Below are positions 44,800 through 55,528 of a stretch of 64,000 nt of DNA, one piece after another. The DNA lies in the NCBI GenBank assembly GCA_047967505.1, contig CM106539.1; one strand, 5' to 3'. The notes below the pieces were generated by a model that saw only the letters and a list, made by a program, of their open reading frames with translations, did no database searches and had not been told where the DNA came from. Numbering within the stretch: the stretch's first letter is position 1; each line of letters opens with the position of its first letter. Position numbers and translations under genes: made by a program. This DNA comes from Dipteris shenzhenensis. Its lineage: Eukaryota; Polypodiophyta; Polypodiopsida; Gleicheniales.

Positions 44800-47500
44800 T
44801 GTTATAATCTGACAATCACACTCGATCTTATCCCATTGTCTCGAGAAATTACAAAGAAGCTATCCACAAAGCAAGAAATGCTAGAGAGCAGTAGCCTTAA
44901 TTTTTAATAAAAGTAGATTCAAGAGGCATATTTCCTACAATTAAGCCTACCATCAACATGTACTTAAAGCATTTGTTAACTCTATGTCAACATGGACTCA
45001 AGTAGCACAGAATCTATATGTGTAGTAGCGGCAAAGCTCTGCTTGTACTTGCATAAGGCTAAAATAATCTCCCTTAGGAATCTTGCATGCATGTTCTACA
45101 TGCAAGTTCTACATATGATTCCTACATGCATGTTCTACATTCAAGTTCTACATATGACATTTTGGTGGTCATCACTAACCACCAGAAATAGCAATCTTTC
45201 CACACAGATTTATCTCATACATAATCCGATCAGTAGAGGAAACACCAACATGAAATTAATCAATTTTCATTGTATCCACAACACAACCTTAAGACGCTAA
45301 ACTCCTAAATTCTATTTATTAGCCGCTGAGTTCCTACATGGAAGTTCTACATGAAACTCCTACATGCAACTTCTACAAGCTTATCAAAGATCAAAGTTCT
45401 ACATGTAGAGAGAGAAAGTCCTACCATTCCTACATGCAAAGAGAGAAGCTCTTCAACTTGTATAAATATCCCATGATGAATGAAGTCCACACTCTTTGGG
45501 GCATTGTGTTTAGTTCTATTTTGGTGTTCTATCCAATTGTTTCCAAGTGTCCATGCTCCCTTACACTCCACATCCAAAAGCATGTCCTAACCTTGTTTCC
45601 CACTCCCCTCTCCTCCAATCTTGCAACTCCTCCTCTCCCTCTCCTCTTTCCTTCTCCTCTCTCTCCCCCACCCCCATGCTCTTACACCTTCTTTCTCTCC
45701 CACTCCTATGCTTCCCCTAAACCCTTACCGTCTTAGCTTAGTTCCTCAACCCTTGACCTCCATGATCTATGAGTTCTCCACCATGCACTCTATTCTAAAC
45801 CCTGGATCCCCCTTCTAACCTTGAACTCCCTTTGGAAACCTAGAACCTCCTTCTCTCAACCCTGAGCCTCCTTTTGAACCCTGAAACTCCTTCTTGACCT
45901 TAAAACCCCAATGGAGGTGAAAGCCTTCATTTCTCCAACCATGTTGATGAGTGTTCCTTTCACACAAGCATGTGCAATGTTTGCTTCCCACACTTGAGCC
46001 TACATCTCTCATACGAATACGACCCAAGGTCCTAAGCTACACGTCTTCAATCGAACATGATATCCTAACAATTTAGAGTTTTCTATTCAAGAAATGAAGA
46101 ACATAAAACTCAAATTGGAAGTACTCTTATTACTGAGTGAATAGCATGAAACATGTATATACAATGCTTTTACGTCTATGAATGTAATATTACTATTTAT
46201 AAATTTCAACAAGCTCACAAGATAATGCTGCAAGACTTAGTGGACTATGCCCAAATTGCAAAGAAAACATTGTTATCATAATATGGGAAAGATGATGGAG
46301 ATCAATTTCTTACGAAATGTAGAACATCCAAGAGAAGTGACCAAGAAATGAAAAAGAGCAATTGCTCATTGATAAACATTACATCTAATAGCTTTATTCA
46401 AGCTCAATTTTTGCAGCAATAAAACCTATCACCAAACCAAACATATTTCTCAGGAATTGACTCTTCACTTTGTTAGTGAAAAGCTGGGACATAAGGTATT
46501 GGGTATTCTCCTCAAGCAGTTGTATGAATGGAGAGGATAGTTGGAGAACTTTGTCCACTATAGCATCTTTCATGTCACTTTAATTTTAGCTCCCTCAATT
46601 GTAGTTATAACACCCTTGATCTTGGGAAATTTTGGAAATGTTGTATGTTTATCAAAAGCCATACAAAAGATCTTATCAAGTTGCCTTGAAATTTTAGCCT
46701 CCTTGCAAATAACACACATGGACTCGTAGAAAGTAGAATTAACCCCAAGGATTTTCAACCCCAATAACCTACAGCAAAGTCAGTTAGACTTTTAGCCCAG
46801 CGTACAATTTGAAGCAATGCTGATTTAAACCCATGAATATGTTAATATGTAAATTTACTTTTGAAAGTTTGGGGTAATTTCCCTGCAATTTCAGTCGCAC
46901 TTTCAGCCCAAGATACACTAAGAAAATTTTGATTCAAATGCAAAAATATGTTAACACATCCATGCAATGTGAGAGGTTTAGTATCTCCTAAGTTCATATA
47001 CTCCATAGCCTATCTGTTGTGTGTTAGATACACTTTTGACAGGTTTGTTGAGAATTCTTGATCATTGTAAATATCACACAAAAAAACATTAATAAGTAGG
47101 TGGTATTAGCATTACTAGGCACATCTAGGCTAGGGTGGGTTAGCTACATGTGATCCTGTGGTTTACTTGGAGATATCTTTAGCGAAAACAAAAAAAGTGG
47201 AGGTTGCATAGGTGTAGGTCAACTAGAATAGATATGAGGTAGTTTTATTGCCTGTAGAGCTAATTTTGAAGCCATTGGGGGGCACCCATGTTTTTTCGAC
47301 AAGAGGTGGTTTTGTGAGGTCCAAAGGCTACATGGGATCGCTTCTTGACGCAAGAGAGTTGTTGGATGTTGTTTAGTACATGAAGCTTTTTAGATAGGTG
47401 AGTGGTGTAGAGAACATATCTAAAGCCAAACATTGAATTTTGTCATGAGTTTTAGAAAGAAATGGTAGGTAATATTGAAAGCTCCAACTTTTTTTGCTAC
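44800..47500. other. Non-coding repeat-rich stretch
   Basis: No gene recognised. Degenerate short tandem repeats of TTCTACATGCAAG / TTCCTACATGCA type at 45085-45160 and 45330-45440, and a run of CCTTGAACTCC / CCCTGAGCCTCC units at about 45790-45910. Otherwise AT-rich. Confidence 0.5.
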
Positions 47501-47759
47501 AAATGCATCAATCCGACTTTTGGATCAAAAGTTATCACCTCAACAAGGATTGGTAGGGGGCTGATAGTTATTGCCCTTGTTATTAGCTCAGGGTTCTAGG
47601 TGGTGTTGTGCGACTTGATGAATAGATTATCTGCTTGCTTCAAAGTTCATGGTTTTTTGTGGTTTATAAGGAGTTGATGATGCATATGCTCGATTTGTAA
47701 ATGAAACATGACTTGTCTTTGGAGTATCCATGATGCTTTAAAGGTAGTTTCCTTGACGC

Positions 47760-48262
47760 TATGCTCGTCAGATCATAGTGTTGAGTTTGCATGCCAACTC
47801 TGATTAGGTCAAGAATCTTCTCTATAGTTTCTTGGATTTTCAAAAGCAACATTCTCTTATCATGTAGGCTAGTGTTGACATAAGCAAATTCCCTTATTGT
47901 GGTAATGACAATGGCAAGTATACCACTTGATGTGTTGTGTGTTCAAGATTGTGTTCCCTATTTTTCACACACATTCATTTGCAAGGCCATTAAAGACATT
48001 GTGACAAGGCATTCTTCATAGCTTCACTAGTGGTCTTGTCTACTTTAGTCATATATGAAGTGCAATATGAGGCAGCACCATATGGGTTTATAATATGAAT
48101 TGCACACTTGTATTGGCTCCCAACAATCTTGACAATGTCGATTTGAAATTGTTTTTCAATATGTCTACCATTTTGACTCTTAAGGAGTAAGGTGGGTTGT
48201 GTAAGCCTCATACGCAAGGCCATTACATACTCATCCTCATCTAGGTAGGGAATCTTTTTCAA
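47760..48262 (-). pseudogene. Second Helitron Rep fragment
   Basis: Reads YKCAIHIINPYGAASYCTSY and MTKVDKTTSEAMKNAL, then in other frames THQVVYLPLSLPQ and FAYVNTSLHDKR leading to KIQETIEKIL. This is the same Rep C-terminal block as at 42910-42660 (there YGATSYCTSYITK and LQFINT) but diverged, so it is a second, older or separately derived Helitron copy on the same strand. Confidence 0.75.
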
Positions 48263-49340
48263 AAAATGAAATCTATTGTCTCCAAATTATTTCCTTATTA
48301 GTGAGTATAGCATGCAAATTGATTTGACAGCATAGTAGCAATTTTCAAAGCATGGATAACTTTGTGGATCTCTAGAAACATGTTCAAGGAGCATCATCGA
48401 TACAACACAGATGTGGTAATGTGTTTCATCAATTTCTTTCCTTCTAGCACATATGTTTCACTATCGCAAATTCTTTGTAGATGCATTCTCAGCAACACTA
48501 ACATCAAAGCCTCACCACCTTAGTATACTCTACACCCTGGTTGAGAATGCTTTGGTTCACGAGCATTGCTTGATGATTACACACTCCACTCCGCAATCAC
48601 ATTTAATCATGCACTTGAAATACTATGGTATAGCGAAGGTACATGCACAATTTTTTTGCACATCAATGGTGGCCAAAATAAAGTTCTTCAGATACTTCTA
48701 CTAGGGGAGTCTTTTGGCCATACAATTGTAACATCTTTGTTCTTGAAAACTGAGAAGCGTGTGTGCACTTGTTGGCAGGAACAACACGAGAAAGAACTTG
48801 TAGTGTTGTTGGAAGCATCGCTTGGGTTTACTACAAGACAATTTGTAATTTGGTACAAGAAAACTGTCCACACCAAAGGCATTCCTTACAATCCATCACT
48901 AAGAAAATATATCGAATGAAGGAGGCAAGTAGAACAAAAAAGAGGAAAATAAGTGCAATATAATCAGCAACCCTATATCTTATGAGCATGAGGTAGACAA
49001 TGTAAAAGCGTTACAAATCACGCAAGTAGGATAGAAGATACCCAACAATATGCTTGCATTTGCTATGGATGTTTGAAACTTCATTCGAATTTGAAGGCAA
49101 TGGTGGATACAACGAAACAATTTTTAAAGAACATGCATGCATAATAAAGGATGGTTTGCCCACTATGTCTAAGTTAGCTAAAAAAGAACAAGGTGAATGG
49201 CATTCACTGGGCCTGCCAAAAATAAAAAGAAGAGAAAAACAGGGAGGGAATGGTGGAGATCACATGGTCCCAACCAATCACAAAAAAGCGATGAAAATTT
49301 AGGGACAACTTGCATGAAATGGTGTGCGAACAAGTTGAAT
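48263..49340. other. Unassigned stretch
   Basis: Open frames on the + strand (for example 48566-48919, with HINGGQNKVLQILLLGESF) resemble no family I know. No confident gene. Confidence 0.35.
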
Positions 49341-49370
49341 ACATTCAAAAGGCCTGCCTTGGAAGCTGAG

Positions 49371-49394
49371 AGAGAGAGAAGAAGAAGAAGAAGA

Positions 49395-49451
<57 letters not shown>

Positions 49452-49985
49452 GGGGGGGGGAAAGGGGACAAAAATAGCAAGCAACAAGAAGAAGAAGAAG
49501 AGAGAGAGAGAGAGAGAGAGAAAGGGGGAGAAAAGTGGGGACAAACATAGCAAGAACAGAGGACAAAAATAGCAACGGTGTATAGCCAATCACCCGTTTG
49601 CACGAGTCAACAAAGAAAATCCACCACCAGTCAAATTCTGCCACCCGGCCAGTCCCAAATAGGATTTTTATCATCTTTGAGAGTGCAAAACGATTACTAT
49701 AGCCTCTCCCCTCTCCCTACAGGCAGGCCAAAAATGGGGACAAAAATAGCAAGCAAGAAGAAGAAGAAGAGAGAGAGAGAGAAAGGGGGAGAAAAAAATG
49801 GGGATAAAAATAGCAAGCAAGAAGAAGAAGAAGAAGAAGAAGAAGAAGAGGAGAGAGAGAGAAAGGGGGAGAAAAAAATGGGAACAAAAATAGCAGAAAT
49901 CCTTGTCATTTTTCTTTTTGAAGGGAAGTAGCCTTTACTAAAGCCTTCCCTCCTCAGGGCAGGCCAAAAAGGGGGTGAATTGAAA

Positions 49986-50035
<50 letters not shown>
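49371..50035. repeat. GA/GAA microsatellite and minisatellite cluster
   Basis: GA and GAA runs alternate with a recurring unit (G)GGGACAAAAATAGCAAG, seen near 49459, 49537, 49560, 49737, 49800 and 49880, with weaker forms at 50047 and 50078. A run of about 20 G occurs at 49441-49460. Purines lie almost wholly on one strand. Long ORFs across it are low-complexity artefacts. Confidence 0.9.
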
Positions 50036-50940
50036 GATTTCAAGGGGTAAAAATACCAAGATGAGGACTTTAAGGGATACAAATAGCAAGTGTAACTTAA
50101 CCCAATCACAAAATATATTTTTGTAAAAAATAAAAGCTTGAATTTTATTGTGCTTGTCACTATACCCTACCCCCTATGGGGGAGGCCAATAAACTACCTA
50201 CTCCCCCCAAAAATGAAATACACATCTATGCCTGATCTCAATAAGAATACCTTTTGTATAAATCCATGAATTGAGCTTTGATGGTCCGGTGCTGTAAATG
50301 TCTTTGCAGATATAGATAGGGTGCAACACTCAGTTCTTTGTTTTGCAATTGGATATTTTGCATACTATTATGCATTGCCACAATATTAATATTTCCCAAA
50401 TGTGTAAGTCACACATTGGAGACACACACATATGCTAGAAGCACACCGATGCATATTTTTATCACTCATGCACGACACATGGTAAGAAATGTGGAAATAT
50501 TCATGCCCAACCGTGAAAATAATATCTAATCCATATCAAGCATAAGGATCTTAGTCTCATTAAGACCTACTCAAATTATCATACACATTGTACATGCGCA
50601 CATATGCTAGAAGCACACTGGTGCATACTTTTATGCTCATGCTTATGCTTATGCATGAGCATAAGCAAAGTAGACATATGCTAGAGGATACATGAGTGGC
50701 CGAGTGCAATCAATGTCAACAATAATAGCATTTTGCACGAACTCCTTCTTACTCCTCTTTACTAAGAGAAGAACAAGAGGCATGACATGCGCACTGCCCT
50801 CAAATATGGTTCCTTTTTATTATTTGGCCAACACTAGAGCGTTTTATGAAACTCTAAAATCCTACGAAGCCATGTAGCACATTCTAAGCCGGTAGATCAA
50901 TTGGCCTATTATTAGCTACTTTCAATATACTTAGCAGCTG
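50036..50940. other. Region upstream of EF-Tu
   Basis: No gene seen. A direct repeat (CACATATGCTAGAAGCACAC near 50425 and 50600) and an inverted repeat GCTTATGCT...AGCATAAGC (50641-50666) are present. Confidence 0.5.
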
Positions 50941-51236
50941 GCCAAGCATTCTAGTTGGAAAGTCTCATCTTAGCAAGTCCGGTTTAGACGGGGCAAGTTC
51001 CTCTGGCGACAGCCTGCCGCAAGCGGGGCACTGCTAACAAACTGGTGAACTCGGGAAAGGCCTCTGACGGAGGCAACGTGGAGAGGCCAGAGCCGTGGAT
51101 GATGAGAGATCGGACGGTGGAGATTAGGGAAGGGGCATTGTATAGCTCTACCTTCATCATCTTCATCTTCTTTATTATTTTGATCATCTTGTTCATTTTT
51201 TGAGCTCTGCTCTGTTTGAGCTCTTGGAGCTCAGCT
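50941..51236 (+). promoter_or_regulatory. Presumed EF-Tu promoter and 5' UTR
   Basis: Inferred from position only. The 60 bases before the ATG are T/CT-rich with two GAGCTC sites; no convincing TATA box. Confidence 0.35.
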
Positions 51237-52670
51237 ATGGCGGCCTTCTCTGTTGCCTTCGCCACCCATTGCTCCATCTCCTCCCTCGACCTCCCTTCCC
51301 TCCTCCTCCCCCCCAAATCCTCCTCCCATTCCTCCTCCTCCTTCTCCTCCTCCTCCTCCTCCTTCCGTCATTCCCTCTCCCCCTTCCCCTTCCGCCTCCC
51401 CTCCCCCTCCTCCTTCCCCCCTCTCTCCTTCTTCGTCAGAGCTGCTCGCGAGAAATTCGAGCGTAACAAGCCTCACGTCAACATCGGCACCATCGGCCAC
51501 GTCGACCATGGCAAGACCACCCTCACCGCCGCCCTCACCATGGCCATGGCCTCTGAGCTCGGCAGCCAGCCCAAACGATACGACCAGATTGACGCCGCAC
51601 CCGAAGAGAGGGCACGGGGTATCACCATCAATACCGCTGTGGTGGAGTACGAATCCCCCAACAGGCATTACGCCCATGTGGACTGCCCAGGGCATGCTGA
51701 TTATGTCAAGAACATGATCACCGGAGCTGCTCAGATGGATGGAGCTATCTTGGTGGTGTCTGGGGCGGACGGCGCCATGCCGCAGACTAAGGAACATATC
51801 CTCTTGGCCAAGCAGGTCGGTGTTCCTCATATTGTTGTTTTCCTCAACAAGACTGACCAAGTTGACGATGATGAGTTTATTGAGCTTGTGGAGCTTGAGA
51901 TCAGAGACCTCCTCAAGTCGTACGAATTCCCTGGAGACGATGTCGCTGTTGTCGCCGGGTCTGCGTTAAAGGCACTCGAAGCTTTCGAAAAGAACCCAAA
52001 GATAAAGAGGGGAGAGAATGAATGGGTGGACAAAATCTATCAGTTGATAGATGCCGTGGACACAAACATACCCGTTCCCCAGAGGCAGGTTGATCTTCCT
52101 TTTTTGATGGCTGTTGAGGACGTCTTTTCTATTACTGGTCGCGGAACGGTCGCAACAGGCAAAGTTGAAAGAGGAAAGATAAAAATGGGGGAGACAGTGG
52201 ATATTGTAGGCTTGAAGGATACGAGAAATACCACTGTTACCGGAGTTGAGATGTTCCAGAAATTGCTGGATGAGGCCATGGCCGGTGACAACGTCGGGCT
52301 TTTGTTGAGAGGTATCCAGAAAGCTGACATTCAGAGAGGAATGGTCATTGCCAAGCCTGGAACGATCACACCGCACAAGAAATTCGTCGCATCAGTATAT
52401 ATCTTAAAGAAAGAGGAAGGGGGGAGGCACTCTCCGTTTTTTGCTGGTTATAGGCCGCAGTTTTACATGAGGACGACTGATGTGACGGGTAAGGTTGCAA
52501 CTGTGGAGACTGATGCTGGTGAGGAGACGAAGATGGTGCTGCCTGGTGATCGTGTCAAGATGACAGTTGAGCTGATCCAACCTGTTGCTATAGAGAAGAA
52601 GATGAGATTTGCTATTAGAGAGGGTGGAAAGACAGTAGGTGCTGGAGTTATTTCTGACATTATTGAGTGA
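51237..52670 (+). CDS. tufA: Chloroplast elongation factor Tu, nuclear-encoded, intronless
   Basis: Single-exon gene for a 477-residue EF-Tu that delivers aminoacyl-tRNA to chloroplast ribosomes as a GTPase. Start: ATG 51237 (context agctATGGcg); the frame is open back to a TTG at 51216, but this is the first ATG. Residues 1 to about 66 form a Ser/Pro/Phe-rich transit peptide with few acidic residues; the mature protein begins near [19 protein letters not shown]. GTPase motifs are intact: G1 GHVDHGKT (about 87-94), switch [11 protein letters not shown]3 DCPGH (149-153), G4 NKTD (204-207), G5 GSAL (241-244). Domains 2 and 3 follow, with [40 protein letters not shown] and C-terminal [17 protein letters not shown]. 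Length and sequence match plant chloroplast EF-Tu. Lack of introns and the bacterial-type body fit the known tufA transfer from plastid to nucleus in the land-plant lineage. The region upstream (50940-51236) is presumed promoter and 5' UTR. Confidence 0.98.
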   Translation: MAAFSVAFATHCSISSLDLPSLLLPPKSSSHSSSSFSSSSSSFRHSLSPFPFRLPSPSSFPPLSFFVRAAREKFERNKPHVNIGTIGHVDHGKTTLTAALTMAMASELGSQPKRYDQIDAAPEERARGITINTAVVEYESPNRHYAHVDCPGHADYVKNMITGAAQMDGAILVVSGADGAMPQTKEHILLAKQVGVPHIVVFLNKTDQVDDDEFIELVELEIRDLLKSYEFPGDDVAVVAGSALKALEAFEKNPKIKRGENEWVDKIYQLIDAVDTNIPVPQRQVDLPFLMAVEDVFSITGRGTVATGKVERGKIKMGETVDIVGLKDTRNTTVTGVEMFQKLLDEAMAGDNVGLLLRGIQKADIQRGMVIAKPGTITPHKKFVASVYILKKEEGGRHSPFFAGYRPQFYMRTTDVTGKVATVETDAGEETKMVLPGDRVKMTVELIQPVAIEKKMRFAIREGGKTVGAGVISDIIE

Positions 52671-53170
52671 GGTCAGGCCATCTATTTAGGCTGTTTAGTG
52701 TCTATAACCCCTGTTTTAGTGGCACCGCATCTTCCCTATTGTTTTACCAAACGAGGTGCTGGAAAGTAGAGTAATAGGTCCTGTGATTCCGGCTGTCTAA
52801 GAAACAATCAGGTCAGACCCTTTTGGTGAGTCTCCTTATCAAGTTTATCCCTGTTCTGCCCCAAGTAATGCGGACTTAAGTCTCATTTTGCAAGCTTACT
52901 CTTGTACAAGAGTATGTACCAGGTGGTAATCTTCTGTTTTGTAATCCAATTCTGGCGCTGTTACCTGTTTAGTGTACATGGCCCTCTGCTTGTTAACTTC
53001 AGGTTCACGAAGTCTTTCTTTTGTTTCCTTTTAGTGTTAAATTGGGGCAACAGTGCTTACCTTTCCTGAACTCAGACTGCCATGATAGGCTGGGAATATT
53101 GGTGTAAAATTTGTGAGCAACTAACATGGAGACTTTTGATATGCTGTACTACACACACACACACACACAT
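52671..53170 (+). other. EF-Tu 3' region
   Basis: T-rich 3' UTR-like sequence after the stop codon; no AATAAA seen. Ends in an AC microsatellite at about 53150-53169. Confidence 0.45.
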
Positions 53171-53237
53171 TTTTTAAAGTGAAAGCCATGATTGTTTATA
53201 TTACAAGAAAAGCCACCTCAAAGCGAGGAGCTATAAA

Positions 53238-53565
53238 TTACATCAGCTGAAAACCTTCTGTATATGCTAAATATACATCATGATCTATGTAGCGAGTCTG
53301 CAAACAATCAAAAAAAGATTGCTGCAGAGAACACTTGAAGAAAGCGAACAAAGAAAATTGTGGATCACCAAAGACTTTACAATTCCTGTCTATCCATAAA
53401 GTCCAAAGTGCCCAATTACGAACGGAAACAAAGAAAAGATCAAACTCTTGAGTGCGCGGATGAAAACCAAAGAGCCAGAAGAATTTCCCAAAAGTAGGAG
53501 TTGGGAATCTCGTTCTCAACCGCTGTCGAAGAAAATCCAGGAACTCACGGGAGGATGGGCAAAAC
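53238..53565 (-). mobile_element. LINE (non-LTR retrotransposon) 3' fragment
   Basis: Reads CPSSREFLDFLRQRLRTRFP, GFHPRTQEFDLFFVSVRNWA and LWTLWIDRNCKVFGDPQFSL on the - strand. The W.LW..RN..VF block is typical of the C-terminal end of plant LINE ORF2. Stop near 53238. Its upstream side is broken at the insertion of copia C (53567). Confidence 0.72.
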
Positions 53566-53566
53566 T

Positions 53567-53768
53567 TGTTGGGGTAAAGGCACATTGCCACCCTTTAAAA
53601 GTTATGACCCCTATGACTGTCTTAAGACAGTCATAGGGTGAATCCCTAATCCTAATAAAACCTTTGAGTTTGTGGTGTGGCTCAACACATTTTTTACACA
53701 CCCACACTCCCTTGTGTCTTTCGCTCTCTCTCTGTCTCCCATCGTTCCACTCCCCTCTTTCCCTCACA
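53567..53768 (+). repeat. 5' LTR of copia C
   Basis: 202 bp, starts TGTTGGGGTAAAGG, ends TTTCCCTCACA. Perfect 30-bp palindrome at 53609-53638, AATAAA shortly after. Confidence 0.95.
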
Positions 53769-55528
53769 AGTGGTATCAGAGCCACCCTCTCCCTCTCACT
53801 TCGGTCTACCCCTCCCTCTACCCCTCCCTCTCCCCTCGGGCCTTGTGCCCTCAGCGCGAGCAGGGCGCAGGGCACAGCAGGGCGCAGTAGGTGCGCCAGC
53901 ACCCATAGCTGCAGCAGCAGCTAGCTGCTGCTAGCTGCTACCCGCTACCCGGCGGCCGCAGCCCACCAGGCGGGCGCAGCCAGCGCGCGCAGCGCGCAGC
54001 ACCGGCCGCGCACAGCCAGTCGACCGGCTGCAAGGCAGCAGCCGCGACCAGCCGTACAGCCAGCCGTACCGGCTGTACGGACGCCGCGACGAACAGCCGG
54101 CCGTGCAGCTTTTAGCTGCTGGGTCGCGTGACCAGCAGCAGCCGGCTGCACACAGGCAGCCGACCTCCATCAGCGGGTGAGGACGCGTGCAAGTACAGGT
54201 ACAGCCGTACCGGCTGTTCCCTCAGCCAGAATTTCGACGATTTTTTTGGGATCCGTGCCCTCGCAGGTACAGGGTACAGCAGGTATCCTTCGCAGGTACA
54301 GCAAGCACATATTTTTTTTTGGGGAAGAAGGAAAAGAGTGAGAGCACTCTGCCCTTTTGCGTGATACTTGCAAGTACACGCAAGTACAGAAGTACGAGGT
54401 TTTTCTTGATGCATTCCCAGAATTTTTCAGTTCTAAAACTGTGTGTTTGAGGTACAGCAAGTACACTTGTGTCCCTCGTGCTTGAGGTGACTAGTGCCAC
54501 AGTGTGTGGTGGATGCACAGTTATTTTGTTTCGGGAAGGTCAGATGCCTTAATTTGCAGAGGGCTTTTATGCTTTTGCTAAGTGCAAATCTTAGTTTTCG
54601 GGTGACAATTTCAAAGGGCTTTTGCCTGGAAGTGTATGCAGTGTATGCCTTGAGGCAGTGTGGAGCTAGGGTGCCCACATTGGTCTTGTTTCCGCAGTGT
54701 ACTCAATGACATTTCTTGCAGGTCACATTCTGTGTACGACACTTTGAAAATCTCAGTTGAGCCACGCTTGGCCAGGGCGCATCGAGTTTACTTGGTCCCT
54801 AACTGTCCATCGTTGACAGTGCTCAAAAGATTTTCTCTTTAGTGTTTGTAGGTTGGGATCTGTGTTGTTACTGTGTACACAGGGTAGTTTATGCATTACT
54901 TTGTCAGGTGAAAGTGCCAGGAGAGCGCTGTATTTTGTATGCTACCTCAGTGTTGAGGGTGTTTATCACTTGGTACAGGTATCAAATCAAGGGGCTTTTG
55001 CCCAGATTTTGCTTGTGAGCACTTGAGTTACTGTTTGAGAACTTCAGATGCCTTTTATCCCCTTGGCAGAAGGGTGATTGGTTGGGATTGGTCCCATACT
55101 TTGTTGCAGATTTGTGACAGGCTGAGGTGTTTGGAGCTTGTTTTTAGTGGACAAAACAGTGTATGACAAGTGGTTTATGCATATAAAATCAGTGCAATAC
55201 CTCATCTGAGGTGGGAGAAGTGATCAGGACAGCAGTGTTTTGTGCTTCGTCAGATGATGATGCACTGATAAAACACTTGTGGAACTGCTGCAGCAATTCT
55301 GTAGTTACTGGTTTATGCCTATTTGAGCACGGTACAGTGTGTCAGAAGGTACAGTGACTGGAGGGAAAATTTTCTGTTTTGCTGCAGGATTTTTTTTTTT
55401 TTGACAGTAAAAAACAGCACTATTGTGAGTGCTCCTGGCTCTTGATAGAGCAGGTTTTCTGAGAAATCAGAATTTTATTTAGTCATCTTTTTTGACTTAC
55501 AGGGAGTCAGACACTTTCCTTGTCTAAT
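53769..55528 (+). other. Long untranslated leader of copia C
   Basis: Same plan as in element A: GCAGCTAGCTGCTGC-type self-complementary DNA first (53900-54130), then GTACAG-rich stretches (54190-54400), then a T-rich part up to gag. More diverged from A than the coding region in its first third. No credible ORF. Confidence 0.85.

Noticed and set aside
49178-49931. Several long ORFs on both strands over the GA-rich zone
   Set aside because: Products are pure Ser-Leu or Arg-Glu repeats from microsatellites; no coding value.
51216-51236. Upstream start for EF-Tu at 51216
   Set aside because: The codon there is TTG, not ATG; the first ATG at 51237 has a good context and gives a normal transit peptide.
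51231-51860. 209-residue ORF on the - strand opposite EF-Tu
   Set aside because: Gly/Glu-rich shadow of the TCC-repeat transit peptide and conserved EF-Tu codons; the + strand protein is certain.
55520-55528. Upstream start of copia C gag
   Set aside because: Begins with TTG; the ATG at 55529 aligns with the ATG of element A.
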